Assembly (NCBI GenBank): GCA_031394025.1
Contig: JANMWO010000516.1
Coordinates: 1 to 52,673, forward strand
Length of the DNA: 52,673 bases
Direction: 5' to 3'
Source of the DNA: JANXSF01 sp031394025
Lineage (GTDB): Bacteria; Acidobacteriota; Terriglobia; Bryobacterales; Bryobacteraceae
The translations under genes were made by a program, and so were the position numbers. Positions within the stretch are counted from its first letter, which is position 1. Each line of letters opens with the position of its first letter. The notes under the pieces were generated by a model, which searched no databases, was not told the origin of the DNA, and saw only the letters and a program-made list of their open reading frames with translations. This document shows positions 16,212 through 25,468 of this stretch, piece after piece.

Positions 16212-17495
16212 ATGAACAACGATACAAGAACCGATCCATTTATCCTGAAGCGCTACTTTGTGCTTGCCATCAGGAATCTTCGCCGACGTATGATCCGCAC
16301 GGCTCTTACTGTTGCGGGTGTAGGGCTTGCTGTCACCGTGGCAGTGTCGCTTGGGGGCTTCATGTTGGGTTATCGCGATGCAATTGACAAGAGCATTGAC
16401 ATGCTCGGTTTCCAGGTGATGATCATGGCCAAGGGCTGCCCATATGAAGCGGCCACTATGATGCTGAAAGGCGGCACAGGCCTGCTTTATCTTCCTGGTG
16501 ACACTTACGAGAAGGTGAAGAGTGACCCGGACATTGAGAGCATTACGCCAATTTTTGTCGGCGTGGCGCAGAAGCAGGGTAGTGGCATTCGTGATGACGA
16601 AAAGGAAAAGAATTTCCTGATCATCAGTGGGGTCGACGTGCCTAGTTACAAAGTGATGAAGCCGTGGATCGCTTTCAAACAAGGCTCTGGATACGCCGGT
16701 GGCCGATGGTTTGGTGCGGACTCAAAAAACGAAGTGGTGCTGGGTTTTGAAGCCGCCGAATACGAACAACGCAAGGTGGGCGACACGTTTTATGCCTCAA
16801 TTACTCCATCTGGTATGACCAACGCGGTGATGCACGAATTCAAAGTGGTGGGCGTGATGGATAGGACGGGAACGCAGGATGACGGTACGGTTTTTCTGCC
16901 ACTTGACGTCGCCCGTGAGTACTTTGGTCGGCCCGGCCAACTGACGATTTTGGGAATTAAATTGAAGCAGTTTTCAGCAGTCAAATTGCGTCAGTTTGAG
17001 ACTCGTTGGCTGAAGCTGCCGGAAGTGCAGGTAGTGGGTTTGCAGCAAGTGAAGAACACGCTGGTCAGTCTGGTTTCAACCGCACAGACAATGATTGCGG
17101 CGGTGGCGGCCATCGCCATGATTGTCGCTTTCATTGGAGTCATCAACACGATCCTGATGAGTGTTTACGAACGAACGTCAGAGATCGGAATCATGAAAGC
17201 TCTGGGGGCCAGGCGCGGATCTGTTTTTCAACTCATTTGGCTGGAGACGGTGATGATCTGTTTGGGCGGCGCACTGGCGGGTTCCGTGCTGGCGGTGGTC
17301 GGCTCTGGCTTGGTGGAGCGGGCCATTAAATCGATTGCAGATTTGGGAGTATCAGGGTCAATTGTTCGCATCACGCCTACGGTGATTGGTTATGCGGTGC
17401 TGGGAGCGGTGATCCTGGGATTTTTTGCAGGGCTTTATCCTGCTTGGCGGGCGTCCTCTATGCGTCCAGTAGAAGCCATCAACAAAGGAGATTGA
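16212..17495 (+). CDS. FtsX/MacB-type ABC transporter permease
   Basis: Start taken at the ATG at 16212, with AGGTGA six bases upstream; a GTG at 16203 adds three residues. The layout is that of MacB/LolCE: TM1 (about 32-56), a large periplasmic domain (60-280), then three C-terminal membrane helices (MIAAVAAIAMIVAFIGVINT; MICLGGALAGSVLAVV; VLGAVILGFFAGLYPAW) with the coupling region YERTSEIGIMKALGARRG. These transporters extract lipoproteins or drive periplasmic efflux. A lone Cys in the periplasmic domain (MAKGCPYEAA) might bind a metal or cofactor. Confidence 0.9.
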   Translation: MNNDTRTDPFILKRYFVLAIRNLRRRMIRTALTVAGVGLAVTVAVSLGGFMLGYRDAIDKSIDMLGFQVMIMAKGCPYEAATMMLKGGTGLLYLPGDTYEKVKSDPDIESITPIFVGVAQKQGSGIRDDEKEKNFLIISGVDVPSYKVMKPWIAFKQGSGYAGGRWFGADSKNEVVLGFEAAEYEQRKVGDTFYASITPSGMTNAVMHEFKVVGVMDRTGTQDDGTVFLPLDVAREYFGRPGQLTILGIKLKQFSAVKLRQFETRWLKLPEVQVVGLQQVKNTLVSLVSTAQTMIAAVAAIAMIVAFIGVINTILMSVYERTSEIGIMKALGARRGSVFQLIWLETVMICLGGALAGSVLAVVGSGLVERAIKSIADLGVSGSIVRITPTVIGYAVLGAVILGFFAGLYPAWRASSMRPVEAINKGD

Positions 17496-17496
17496 T

Positions 17497-18219
17497 ATGA
17501 ACGACGTCATTATTGAAGGGCATGGATTGAAGCGCTACTACCATCGCGGTAGTGAGACAGTGAAGGCTCTTGACGGAGTGGACATCACAATTCGTAAGGG
17601 CGAGATTGTGGCCATTTTGGGACCATCCGGTTCAGGCAAGACAACGCTCATCAACATTCTTTCCTGCTTGGATGCGCCCACAGAAGGGACGCTTAACGTG
17701 GACGGAAAATCCGTGGCGGGTCTTTCTGAAGACCAACTGGTGGAAGTTCGTCGCGGCCTGTTGGGCTTCGTGTTCCAGCAGTTCTCACTGTTGCCGACCC
17801 TTACCGTGACAGAAAATGTGGAGCTGCCGCTGATGTTTTTGGGCCTGCGCACTAACCCAGAAAGAACGCGAGCGATTCTGGCAGCGGTGGGGCTTACCGA
17901 TCGCGCAACTCATCTGCCGCGGGAATTGTCAGGTGGGCAAATGCAACGAGTGGCCATTGCCAGGGCTCTGATCATTGGTCCGAAAATTTTGGTGGCCGAT
18001 GAACCGACTGGGAATTTGGATAAGGTCACTGGCCAATCGATCATCGCCCTGTTCAAGCGGTTGGCCGCCGAAGAGGGGTTGGCGATCCTACTGACGACGC
18101 ATAATACAGCGTTCGGTGCAGAAGCAGATCGCACAATCCTTTTGGAAGATGGGCGGATCGTTAAGGAAGAACGGAACGAACCAGCTCTATTGATTTCGAG
18201 CAGTAAAGTTGATTTGTAA
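17497..18219 (+). CDS. LolD/MacB-type ABC transporter ATPase
   Basis: 240 residues beginning two bases after the permease stop codon. Walker A GPSGSGKT (42-49), Q-loop FVFQQFSLL, signature LSGGQ (144-148), Walker B ILVADEP (164-170), D-loop NLD and switch His (TTHN) are all intact, so it should hydrolyse ATP. It energises the neighbouring FtsX-type permease. Confidence 0.93.
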   Translation: MNDVIIEGHGLKRYYHRGSETVKALDGVDITIRKGEIVAILGPSGSGKTTLINILSCLDAPTEGTLNVDGKSVAGLSEDQLVEVRRGLLGFVFQQFSLLPTLTVTENVELPLMFLGLRTNPERTRAILAAVGLTDRATHLPRELSGGQMQRVAIARALIIGPKILVADEPTGNLDKVTGQSIIALFKRLAAEEGLAILLTTHNTAFGAEADRTILLEDGRIVKEERNEPALLISSSKVDL

Positions 18220-18232
18220 AAAGGAGCAATTT

Positions 18233-18610
18233 ATGAAACGAAGAATGTTAGTTATGTTGGGACCTGTGCTGTTAGCTACGGCTGGCATGGGAATCAGTTT
18301 CGCCGCCGAACGGCCGCGTGAGCTGTCCAAGAAAGAATTGAATGCTTTGCTGGCCAGGATGAGTACACCCCAAGATCATCTGCGGCTGGCCGCGCACTTT
18401 GAAGCACTTTCCAAGCGGTACGAAATGGAATCAGCAGAGCACACTGGGATGGCAAAGATGTATCGGGCCAAGCCAACTATTTCGGAAACAAAGCACCCGA
18501 TGGCGCCGGATACAGCCGCCCATTGCGATTATCTGGCGGAAAGCATGGGCAAGGCAGCCAAGGAAGCGCACATGATGGCAATAGCGCATGAGGCCATGGC
18601 TAAGAAATAG
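18233..18610 (+). CDS. small His/Met-rich periplasmic protein
   Basis: 125 residues from the ATG at 18233, which has AAGGAG seven bases upstream; an earlier in-frame ATG at 18209 lies inside the ATPase gene. A signal peptide (cleavage near SFAAE) is followed by a helical mature protein with many His and Met residues (HLRLAAHFEAL, AEHTGMAKMY, HPMAPDTAAHC, AHMMAIAHEAMA). That composition suggests binding of copper or another soft metal. It is the last gene of the envelope operon. Confidence 0.7.
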   Translation: MKRRMLVMLGPVLLATAGMGISFAAERPRELSKKELNALLARMSTPQDHLRLAAHFEALSKRYEMESAEHTGMAKMYRAKPTISETKHPMAPDTAAHCDYLAESMGKAAKEAHMMAIAHEAMAKK

Positions 18611-18626
18611 TTAGTTACTTCGTCAA

Positions 18627-19502
18627 TTACTTAATCCAGCGTGCGATAACTGGCTTTAACTCTTCGTAACTCATCTGCCCAGGATGATACAACCGGACCA
18701 CGCCGACCCGATCCAGCAACACCAGGGTCGGCGTGGAACTGGCTCCATAAGCTCGAAAATTCTCTTCATTGATTGGCATTGGCACGGATCCTAATGTCGA
18801 ATAAAACTGATCGAACACGCGCTTGATATACGGCAGTTCCACAGCTCGTGAAGCCTCTTGCCCACCGGCAACATAACCGTATGTTTGGGTGGGAGCCAAC
18901 ACCTGCAGCGTGTGAAACTCCTGCCGTAGACGATCAATCACCGGACCTTGCTGTTTACAATCGGAACACCAGTGAGCCCAAAAAAACAGCAGAGTCGGTT
19001 TGCCTTGCCATTTCACTACACCTTCCAACGGAGGTGCCGGTTTGCCTTCCAGGCTAAGCAGATGAATGTTCTTTTGGATGCGAGCGCGGATGCTGGTGGC
19101 ATGATATTTCTTTAGTTCGCCATTCAGATAAGCAACCGCTTCACTACGCTGCCCATGCAGCGCCAACACCTGCGCCTGCACTTCAATGGCGGCACCCAAT
19201 GCAATGGGCAAGCGTGGTTCGGCATCCAGTTTACGATGCTTCAACGCCTCTTCACATTGCTTATAAGTTTCTGCCGCGTACTGTTCCGCTTTATCTAACC
19301 GTTTAGCCGACAATGCTCCGCGCCCCAACCAGGAATGCGCTTCCAGGATTTCAGGAACTGTGCCGTACTTGGTTTTAAGTTGCGCAATGGCTTGCTCAGC
19401 GGCTTCAAAGTTGCCCCGCGCCGTTTGGCTTTTGACATAATCTATCAACTGTGCGGAAGCCGTCGCACAGCCAACCAATAAACAAAAGATGAGATTCCTC
19501 AT
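18627..19502 (-). CDS. secreted TlpA-like thioredoxin with helical repeat head
   Basis: 291 residues. Signal peptide 1-17 (ATASAQ). Residues 20-145 are helical, TPR-like (FEAAEQAIAQLKTKYGTVPE, LDKAEQYAAETYKQC). A thioredoxin fold follows with the redox pair WCSDC (C179, C182) and the cis-Pro region SSTPTLVLLD. It probably reduces or exchanges disulfides in the periplasm. It overlaps the isomerase gene by four bases (ATGA) and converges on the envelope operon with a 16-base gap. Confidence 0.85.
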   Translation of the reverse strand: MRNLIFCLLVGCATASAQLIDYVKSQTARGNFEAAEQAIAQLKTKYGTVPEILEAHSWLGRGALSAKRLDKAEQYAAETYKQCEEALKHRKLDAEPRLPIALGAAIEVQAQVLALHGQRSEAVAYLNGELKKYHATSIRARIQKNIHLLSLEGKPAPPLEGVVKWQGKPTLLFFWAHWCSDCKQQGPVIDRLRQEFHTLQVLAPTQTYGYVAGGQEASRAVELPYIKRVFDQFYSTLGSVPMPINEENFRAYGASSTPTLVLLDRVGVVRLYHPGQMSYEELKPVIARWIK

Positions 19503-20533
19503 GTCCCCTGCAACGCTTTTAACCAGTTCAGCGACACTTCCAGATCTTCCTTTTCCTTGGCAATTGATTCCGGTTGGGAAAGCTTCGGATGTTCAGCCAT
19601 GGGCTTACCCTTTTCAGCGATAGCTGCGAATCGCGCAAATTCCCAGGCAGGCTGCTTGCGATACGCATCCCAAAACTTCGGTTGTAAGTAGGGGAAGGCT
19701 CGTGTGTTCGTAACTATGATTTCCAAAGACATGGCCTTGCCCGGACATAACTCCACATACTTTTTGATCCATTCGGCAATGCCCACATTACCTTCTCCCA
19801 GGCGTGTCCACTGCATGGCTGCGCCCTCCGGCGTGCGCCAAACCATACTATCGCGCACATGACTGGTGAGCACATAAGGTGCCAGATGTTCCAGCGTCAC
19901 ATGCGGATCCTCAACCGTCCAGCAAGGGTTACCGGAATCGAGACACGCGCCTACGAAATCCTTCCCTGCCTGCTCAATCAGCGATTTCAGTTCGCGCCCT
20001 TGCATATCCCCAGAATGATTTTCAATCGCGATTTTCTTGCCATTATCCATCGCCTTAGAACGCACACCGCGCAATACTTTGGCGGCGTTTTCAATGTGTT
20101 GTTCCAAGGGAATCTTGCCAACGCGGTCCAAACTGGATCCAAGAAACGCCCGCACAATGGGGGAACCAACGGTAACTGCGGCATCGATCATGCGGCTAAT
20201 TTGTTCTTCGCCAGTGCCTTGTTTGGGATCGAATAAAGTGGATGTGGGGCAAATGGACCGCATCCCGATTTCCACTTCGATATCCAATTTCCTGGCATAC
20301 TCGCCCACTTTCTTCAAGTGATCTTTTTCAAGGTTTCCAATAAAGCGGATTTCGGAAAAGTGGACCACTTTGGCACCCCACTTGGCGCAGTAATCCAGGT
20401 ATTCAAAGGGGGTCCAGTTTTGCGAACGGATGCTAAATAGATCAATGCCAAGGCGCACGTTAAGACCTCGTAACTGTTGTGCGGCAACCAAAGGGGCAGC
20501 CGCAGCGGTAGTCAGGAACGACCGGCGGTACAT
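19499..20533 (-). CDS. sugar phosphate isomerase/epimerase (AP-endonuclease-2 fold TIM barrel)
   Basis: 344 residues with a twin-arginine-like N-terminus (YRRSFLTTAAAAPLVAA), so it is likely exported by Tat. The TIM barrel shows the expected strand-end acidic and His residues: GIDLFSIRSQNWTPFEYLDY, IAIENHSGD, FVGACLDSGNP, LEIIVTN. Related proteins isomerise sugars or inositol derivatives using a divalent metal; the substrate is unknown. It starts 31 bases after the ligD stop on the same strand and runs into the thioredoxin gene. Confidence 0.85.
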   Translation of the reverse strand: MYRRSFLTTAAAAPLVAAQQLRGLNVRLGIDLFSIRSQNWTPFEYLDYCAKWGAKVVHFSEIRFIGNLEKDHLKKVGEYARKLDIEVEIGMRSICPTSTLFDPKQGTGEEQISRMIDAAVTVGSPIVRAFLGSSLDRVGKIPLEQHIENAAKVLRGVRSKAMDNGKKIAIENHSGDMQGRELKSLIEQAGKDFVGACLDSGNPCWTVEDPHVTLEHLAPYVLTSHVRDSMVWRTPEGAAMQWTRLGEGNVGIAEWIKKYVELCPGKAMSLEIIVTNTRAFPYLQPKFWDAYRKQPAWEFARFAAIAEKGKPMAEHPKLSQPESIAKEKEDLEVSLNWLKALQGT

Positions 20534-20564
20534 AGAGAGTATTATAAGGCTTATCCCTTGCGAG

Positions 20565-23093
20565 TTAGCCGCCGTTCACAATCTTTTCCAGCCGCTCCAT
20601 GGCTGGTTCCAGCCGCTGCAGATTGGTCAGCACGCCCCCGAACAGATCTCCCACACGTACAAAACGCTCAATTGCATTTCGAATATGAAACTGCTCTGGC
20701 CGCAAGCCTGGGGTCACTTCGCGCCATTCCAACGGGGTGGCCACGGGAGCTCCGGCATATGCTCTTGGAACATAAGGTGCCGATATTGTTTTCCCTCTGG
20801 CGTTCTGCAAATAGTCGAAATATACCTTGCCTTTCTCGCGCTTATTGACTGAGCGAGGCATGGTGAAAAGGTCGGGCCGCTCCGCTGCAGCAATCCGCGC
20901 CAGGATTTCCGCCAAGCCACGACTCTGGTCGTAAGAATAAACCGGTTCCAAAGGAACATAGATGTGCATGCCATCGCCGCCAGTAGTTTTCGGGTATCCA
21001 GTAAGTCCCAATAAATCCAGCTTGCGTCGCACGTATTGGGCAGCCTCCACAATGCGGTCATAGCTGCATTCACTGGGGTCCAAATCAATCAGGATGAAGT
21101 CAGGACTATCTAACGTTTCCACATGGCTCATCCATGGGTTCTGATCAATGCAGCCCAGATTCGCCATGTAGATCAGCAGTGCCTTGCCGTCACCAACAAC
21201 TTGTGTGCGCTCTTTATGATCTTCCGCAACAATGGTTTGCAGACGCACCCAATCGGGAAATCCAGTGGCGGCGTTTTTCTGGAAAAACCCTTCGCCTTCA
21301 ATTCCATCTGGATAGCGGCGGAGCGACAATGGACGATCTTTCCAATGCGGAATCAGCCATTCCGATACCGCCGCATAGTAGTTGATCACATCGCCTTTGG
21401 TGTAACCTTCACGCGGATAGAACACCTTGTTCAGGTTCTTAAATCGCATGGTATGCCCTTCAATTGTGACTGCGGCTTCTGCCTTATCGGCTGGCAACAA
21501 AGGTGGCGGAAGATCAGGCCCAGTGTCCGTCTCACGTGTGCATTCTTTAGGATCAATATCGTTGCGCAGACCAACAAACACAGGGGCGCGAAGGCGTCCG
21601 TCGTTGGTCCACTCCAGATATTTCACAGTGGCCACCAGTTCCGGACGTGTCCAGACAATGGCCTGTGGCAGCGTCGGAACAATGACAAATTGCGCTTGAT
21701 CTGTTTCCAGTGGCTTCAGCTTAGAGTGAATCAACTCCATCATTTTGCGATCAAATCCCGTGCCTACATTTCCGGCATATTTCAACTTGCCTTGGTCGTA
21801 CACGCCCAGCACTAACGCACCAAAATAGTCGCGTTCTCCGTGCGTATAACCGCACAACACAAAATCCTGTTCGTGATTGATTTTAATTTTCAGCCACTCT
21901 TTGCTGCGCGCTGCCTGATACCGACTGGAGAGGCGTTTGGCGACAATTCCTTCCAGACCTTGGGCGCGCGCTGCGGCCAACAGCGCATTGGGATCGGTAT
22001 TGAAATGCTCAGAAATAGTCAAAACCGGGGATGCTGTCAGGATTTCAGCAAGCCGTTTTTTACGATCTTCCAGCGCCACATTGCGCAGGTCCTCCCCATC
22101 TAAATACAACAGGTCGAAGGCAAAGAAAATAACTGGACGGGATCGGGCCATGGCCGCAATCGCATTTGGATCAGTAGCCATAATGCGTGGTTGCAAGCGT
22201 TCAAAACTGGGTCGGCCGTTTTCATCCACAGCCGCAATTTCACCATCCAGAATTGCCGATTTCGCTTTCACTGCATGTGGCATTACGCTGAGTTCAGGAT
22301 ATTGGCGATCTATGGATGTGCCTTTGCGACCGAACAACCGCACGGCGCCATTTTCAATCATGGCTACAGCGCGCACGCCATCCCATTTAATCTCGTAGAC
22401 CCAATCGGACCCAATCGGCGCGGCTTCTGCAAGGGTGGCCAACATCGGCGTAATGGCCGTGGGCATGGGTGTTTTTAATCCGCCTTCCAGTTTTGTCGAA
22501 GTGGAACGGGCAGGCAGATCTGCGGCGATTTCAGCCTGCGTACGACCAGTTGCCACGCTGATTGCATGTTGTTCTGCATCCCAACCAGGAACCGCGCCCA
22601 ATCCTTTTTTCTTCAGCAAAAGCCATTCATTGCCCTTACCGCGCTTGGTACGCACCAATGCAAAATCACCATTGAGTTTGATGCCACTCAACCGGAACTT
22701 AAAATCACCGCGTTCCAGTTGACCTTCAACAGGCGTATCTCCAAGAGTTTCAAATGTGCCAAAATCCCACAGCATCATGGAACCCGCGCCGTAGTTTCCT
22801 TTGGGAATGTTGCCCTCAAACGTGGCGTATAGCAAGGGATGATCTTCCACGTGCACCGCCAAGCGTTTGAACTCCGGGTCTAGCGTAGGACCTTGCGGCA
22901 CCGCCCACGATTTGAGAGTCCCGGCGATTTCCATACGCAAATCGTAATGCAATCGGCTGGCATGGTGCCGCTGGACACAGTAAACATTGCGCGGCAACGT
23001 GCGCTCCGCAGCGTCTTGAGCGTCCGGTTCGGGAGTTTTTTCAAGTGAGCGTTTGCGAAGATATTCGCTGAGTGCATTAGGATCTGTGGGCAT
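20565..23093 (-). CDS. ligD: multifunctional DNA ligase LigD (PE-LIG-POL)
   Basis: About 842 residues from the ATG at 23093; a TTG at 23231 would add 46 residues that have no domain. Order: 3'-phosphoesterase (RHHASRLHYDLRME, then WAVPQGP and EGNIPKGNYGAG), ATP-dependent ligase (adenylated Lys in EIKWDGVR, about K236) and primase-polymerase (ILIDLDPSE, TTGGDGMHIYVPL). LigD and Ku together carry out bacterial non-homologous end joining. No ku gene is in this window. It is divergent from the spermidine-synthase-like gene. Confidence 0.95.
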   Translation of the reverse strand: MPTDPNALSEYLRKRSLEKTPEPDAQDAAERTLPRNVYCVQRHHASRLHYDLRMEIAGTLKSWAVPQGPTLDPEFKRLAVHVEDHPLLYATFEGNIPKGNYGAGSMMLWDFGTFETLGDTPVEGQLERGDFKFRLSGIKLNGDFALVRTKRGKGNEWLLLKKKGLGAVPGWDAEQHAISVATGRTQAEIAADLPARSTSTKLEGGLKTPMPTAITPMLATLAEAAPIGSDWVYEIKWDGVRAVAMIENGAVRLFGRKGTSIDRQYPELSVMPHAVKAKSAILDGEIAAVDENGRPSFERLQPRIMATDPNAIAAMARSRPVIFFAFDLLYLDGEDLRNVALEDRKKRLAEILTASPVLTISEHFNTDPNALLAAARAQGLEGIVAKRLSSRYQAARSKEWLKIKINHEQDFVLCGYTHGERDYFGALVLGVYDQGKLKYAGNVGTGFDRKMMELIHSKLKPLETDQAQFVIVPTLPQAIVWTRPELVATVKYLEWTNDGRLRAPVFVGLRNDIDPKECTRETDTGPDLPPPLLPADKAEAAVTIEGHTMRFKNLNKVFYPREGYTKGDVINYYAAVSEWLIPHWKDRPLSLRRYPDGIEGEGFFQKNAATGFPDWVRLQTIVAEDHKERTQVVGDGKALLIYMANLGCIDQNPWMSHVETLDSPDFILIDLDPSECSYDRIVEAAQYVRRKLDLLGLTGYPKTTGGDGMHIYVPLEPVYSYDQSRGLAEILARIAAAERPDLFTMPRSVNKREKGKVYFDYLQNARGKTISAPYVPRAYAGAPVATPLEWREVTPGLRPEQFHIRNAIERFVRVGDLFGGVLTNLQRLEPAMERLEKIVNGG

Positions 23094-23223
23094 CGCGGCA
23101 GTAATTGGAGCTTCGGTAAACCAGTATGTTCCCACGCTGCGGCGGTAAGCAAGTGCCCCGTTATGGGAGGATATGTTGAGACTTGCCAGTTCCACCTGGA
23201 ATACTGGGAGACTCACTTCCACG

Positions 23224-25368
23224 ATGCTCAATTTCCGTTGGCTCTACCTTCTATTCTTCGTCTCAGGCTTTCCTGCACTGCTCTATCAAGTAGTATGGCA
23301 GCGCACCCTTTACACCATATTCGGCGTCAACATTGAATCGGTCACCGTGGTTGTAAGTGCCTTCCTGCTTGGACTTGGCCTGGGCAGCATGTTGGGCGGC
23401 TGGCTTTCTAACCGCAAAGCGATTAGCCGCTTCACAATATTCGGACTCATCGAACTAGGGATTGCTGGCTTTGGAATTGTTTCACTGCCATTGTTCCATT
23501 GGGTGGCCGCATTCACTGCGGGCTCTCCACCTGCCCAAACATTTTTAATCACATTTGGTTTAATCGTTTTTCCCACCATTTTGATGGGTGCTACGCTGCC
23601 AGTGCTGGTAGCGGAATTGGTCAGTCGATCAGGCAACGTTGGTCGATCTGTGGGGATGCTCTACTTCGCCAACACACTCGGTTCATCAGCGGCTTGTTTT
23701 GCAGCAGCCTTGGTCATTCTGCCGATGCTGGGAATGTCCGGATCGGTAAAAGTGGCAGCGGCACTTAATGCAACCGTTGGGTGTTCAGTCTTGTTCGTTG
23801 CAGCGAAATGGCGTGCCGATGAAAGTTCAGTTATAGCTCCAGAACAAGTAAGTGTGGCGGTCCTGCCTTTCCCCGTGGGAATTGCCATTGCTGGCGTAGC
23901 AGGATTCATATCACTTGGCTATGAAATTGTCTGGTATCGCGTCTATTCCTTTGTCAGCGGAGGCAGTCCGCGCTGCTTTTCCTTCGTGTTGGGATCCTTC
24001 CTCGCCGGCATTGCTCTTGGATCACTATGTTCCCGCCAGTTGTGCCGGGGACGTGATAAAGATTCACTGCTGAGGGCCATTGCAGGCTTGATGATGGGGG
24101 CAACCGTACTCAGTTTCTTCACCGTGCCACTGCTTGGATATGCAGTGCAGTGGCTCAGTTACGAATACACGTTTCCGCTGATCGCACTAGCTGCAGGCAC
24201 CCTAGGCGCAGTGTTCCCGCTGATTTGCCACATCACGGTCCCGTCCAATGCCAGCGCTGGCCAAGGGTTAAGCTACCTTTATTTGAGCAACATTGTTGGA
24301 TCAGCTGCGGGCACTTACTTTATGGGATTCATACTGATGGACGTTTGGACATTGCAGGGTATCGTCGCGTTCCTTGCGATGCTCGGTCTGGCAATTGCCT
24401 TCGTCATCCACACTTTGGCAGGCCACAGAAGTGGCAGTGCTATCGCTTTGGCCCTGTTTTGCTGGTTCTATCAGTTCGATGCAATCTATGAGCGCCTGCA
24501 GTTCAAAGATGAGTACGAACCGAGCGATCACTTCACCGATATCGTAGAAACGCGCAGTGGTGTGGTTACTGTAGATAAGGATCAAGTAATCTATGGTGGC
24601 GGCGCGCGCGACGGAATCCTAAGTACGGACTTACTCAACTCCGATAGCTGCATTCGTCCCTTCTCCTTGAGTTATCTGCATCCAGCACCAAAACATGTCT
24701 TGTTGATTGGAGTGGCTGGGGGTGCCTGGGCTCAGATAGTAGGCAACCACCCGCAACTGGAAAGCGCTGTGGCCGTGGAGATCAATCCTGGATACCTCAC
24801 CGTGATTGCACGATATCCAGAAGTGGCGCCCCTGTTGCATAATCCGAAATTGGAAATCGTTGTTGACGATGGACGCCGTTGGATGATTCGCAATCGTCAG
24901 CGAAAATTCGACGCTATCCTGATGGACACAGGCCAACACTGGCGCGCTAATACAACCAACTTACTTTCAGTGGAAATGCTCACCTTAGCTCGCGAAATGC
25001 TGAAGCCAGGCGGTATTGTTTACTACAACACAACTTACTCAGATGATGCTCAACTTACCGGCGTCACTATGTTTCCCTATGCGTTCCGCTTCGGGCCATT
25101 TCTGGCTGTAAGTGACAGTCCCCTGCAACTGGATGAATCCCGTTGGCGCAAGACTTTGTTGAGTTATCGACTAGGGGGCAAGCCTGTATTGGACGCGGCT
25201 GATCCGTCAGCCCTCAAACGGCTGGATCAGTTGGCAACTTATCTCAACCGGAAAGATTCCACAGGTAATGAACACTTGGCGGTGGAAGAGTTGGACAGCA
25301 TTCGCCAGCGGACAAGAAATGCGCGGGTGATCACCGACGACAATATGGCGTCAGAATGGAAGCGCTAG
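23224..25368 (+). CDS. membrane-embedded spermidine-synthase-like protein
   Basis: About 714 residues from the ATG at 23224, chosen because its N-terminus (NFRWLYLLFFVSGFPALLYQ) matches the usual start of the family; an ATG at 23173 is also in frame. The first 400 residues hold about ten membrane helices of MFS-like type. The C-terminus is a spermidine-synthase Rossmann fold (HVLLIGVAGGAW, AVEINPG, VVDDGRRWMI). The catalytic-loop motif reads ILMDTGQHWRANTTNLLS rather than the usual D-x-x-DP, so polyamine synthesis is doubtful. Substrate unknown. Confidence 0.8.
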   Translation: MLNFRWLYLLFFVSGFPALLYQVVWQRTLYTIFGVNIESVTVVVSAFLLGLGLGSMLGGWLSNRKAISRFTIFGLIELGIAGFGIVSLPLFHWVAAFTAGSPPAQTFLITFGLIVFPTILMGATLPVLVAELVSRSGNVGRSVGMLYFANTLGSSAACFAAALVILPMLGMSGSVKVAAALNATVGCSVLFVAAKWRADESSVIAPEQVSVAVLPFPVGIAIAGVAGFISLGYEIVWYRVYSFVSGGSPRCFSFVLGSFLAGIALGSLCSRQLCRGRDKDSLLRAIAGLMMGATVLSFFTVPLLGYAVQWLSYEYTFPLIALAAGTLGAVFPLICHITVPSNASAGQGLSYLYLSNIVGSAAGTYFMGFILMDVWTLQGIVAFLAMLGLAIAFVIHTLAGHRSGSAIALALFCWFYQFDAIYERLQFKDEYEPSDHFTDIVETRSGVVTVDKDQVIYGGGARDGILSTDLLNSDSCIRPFSLSYLHPAPKHVLLIGVAGGAWAQIVGNHPQLESAVAVEINPGYLTVIARYPEVAPLLHNPKLEIVVDDGRRWMIRNRQRKFDAILMDTGQHWRANTTNLLSVEMLTLAREMLKPGGIVYYNTTYSDDAQLTGVTMFPYAFRFGPFLAVSDSPLQLDESRWRKTLLSYRLGGKPVLDAADPSALKRLDQLATYLNRKDSTGNEHLAVEELDSIRQRTRNARVITDDNMASEWKR

Positions 25369-25416
25369 TTTTTTAGAAATTGGGATGAAGACTTCGCTCG
25401 CAAGCGAGCTGGCAGG
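25369..25416. repeat. T-module repeat, copy 2
   Basis: Starts at the stop codon of the preceding gene. Reads agaaattgggatgaagactt followed by the cgctcgcaagcgagc hairpin and ggcaggc, matching 8041-8094 and 48499-48552. Confidence 0.8.
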
Positions 25417-25468
25417 CGGAAGCGCCTGCCCCACAAGCGCAGGGTTCATCAGATGCCTTGCCAGTTCT

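Noticed and set aside
21123..21815. 230-codon plus-strand frame inside ligD
   Set aside because: Antisense to the polymerase and ligase domains of ligD.
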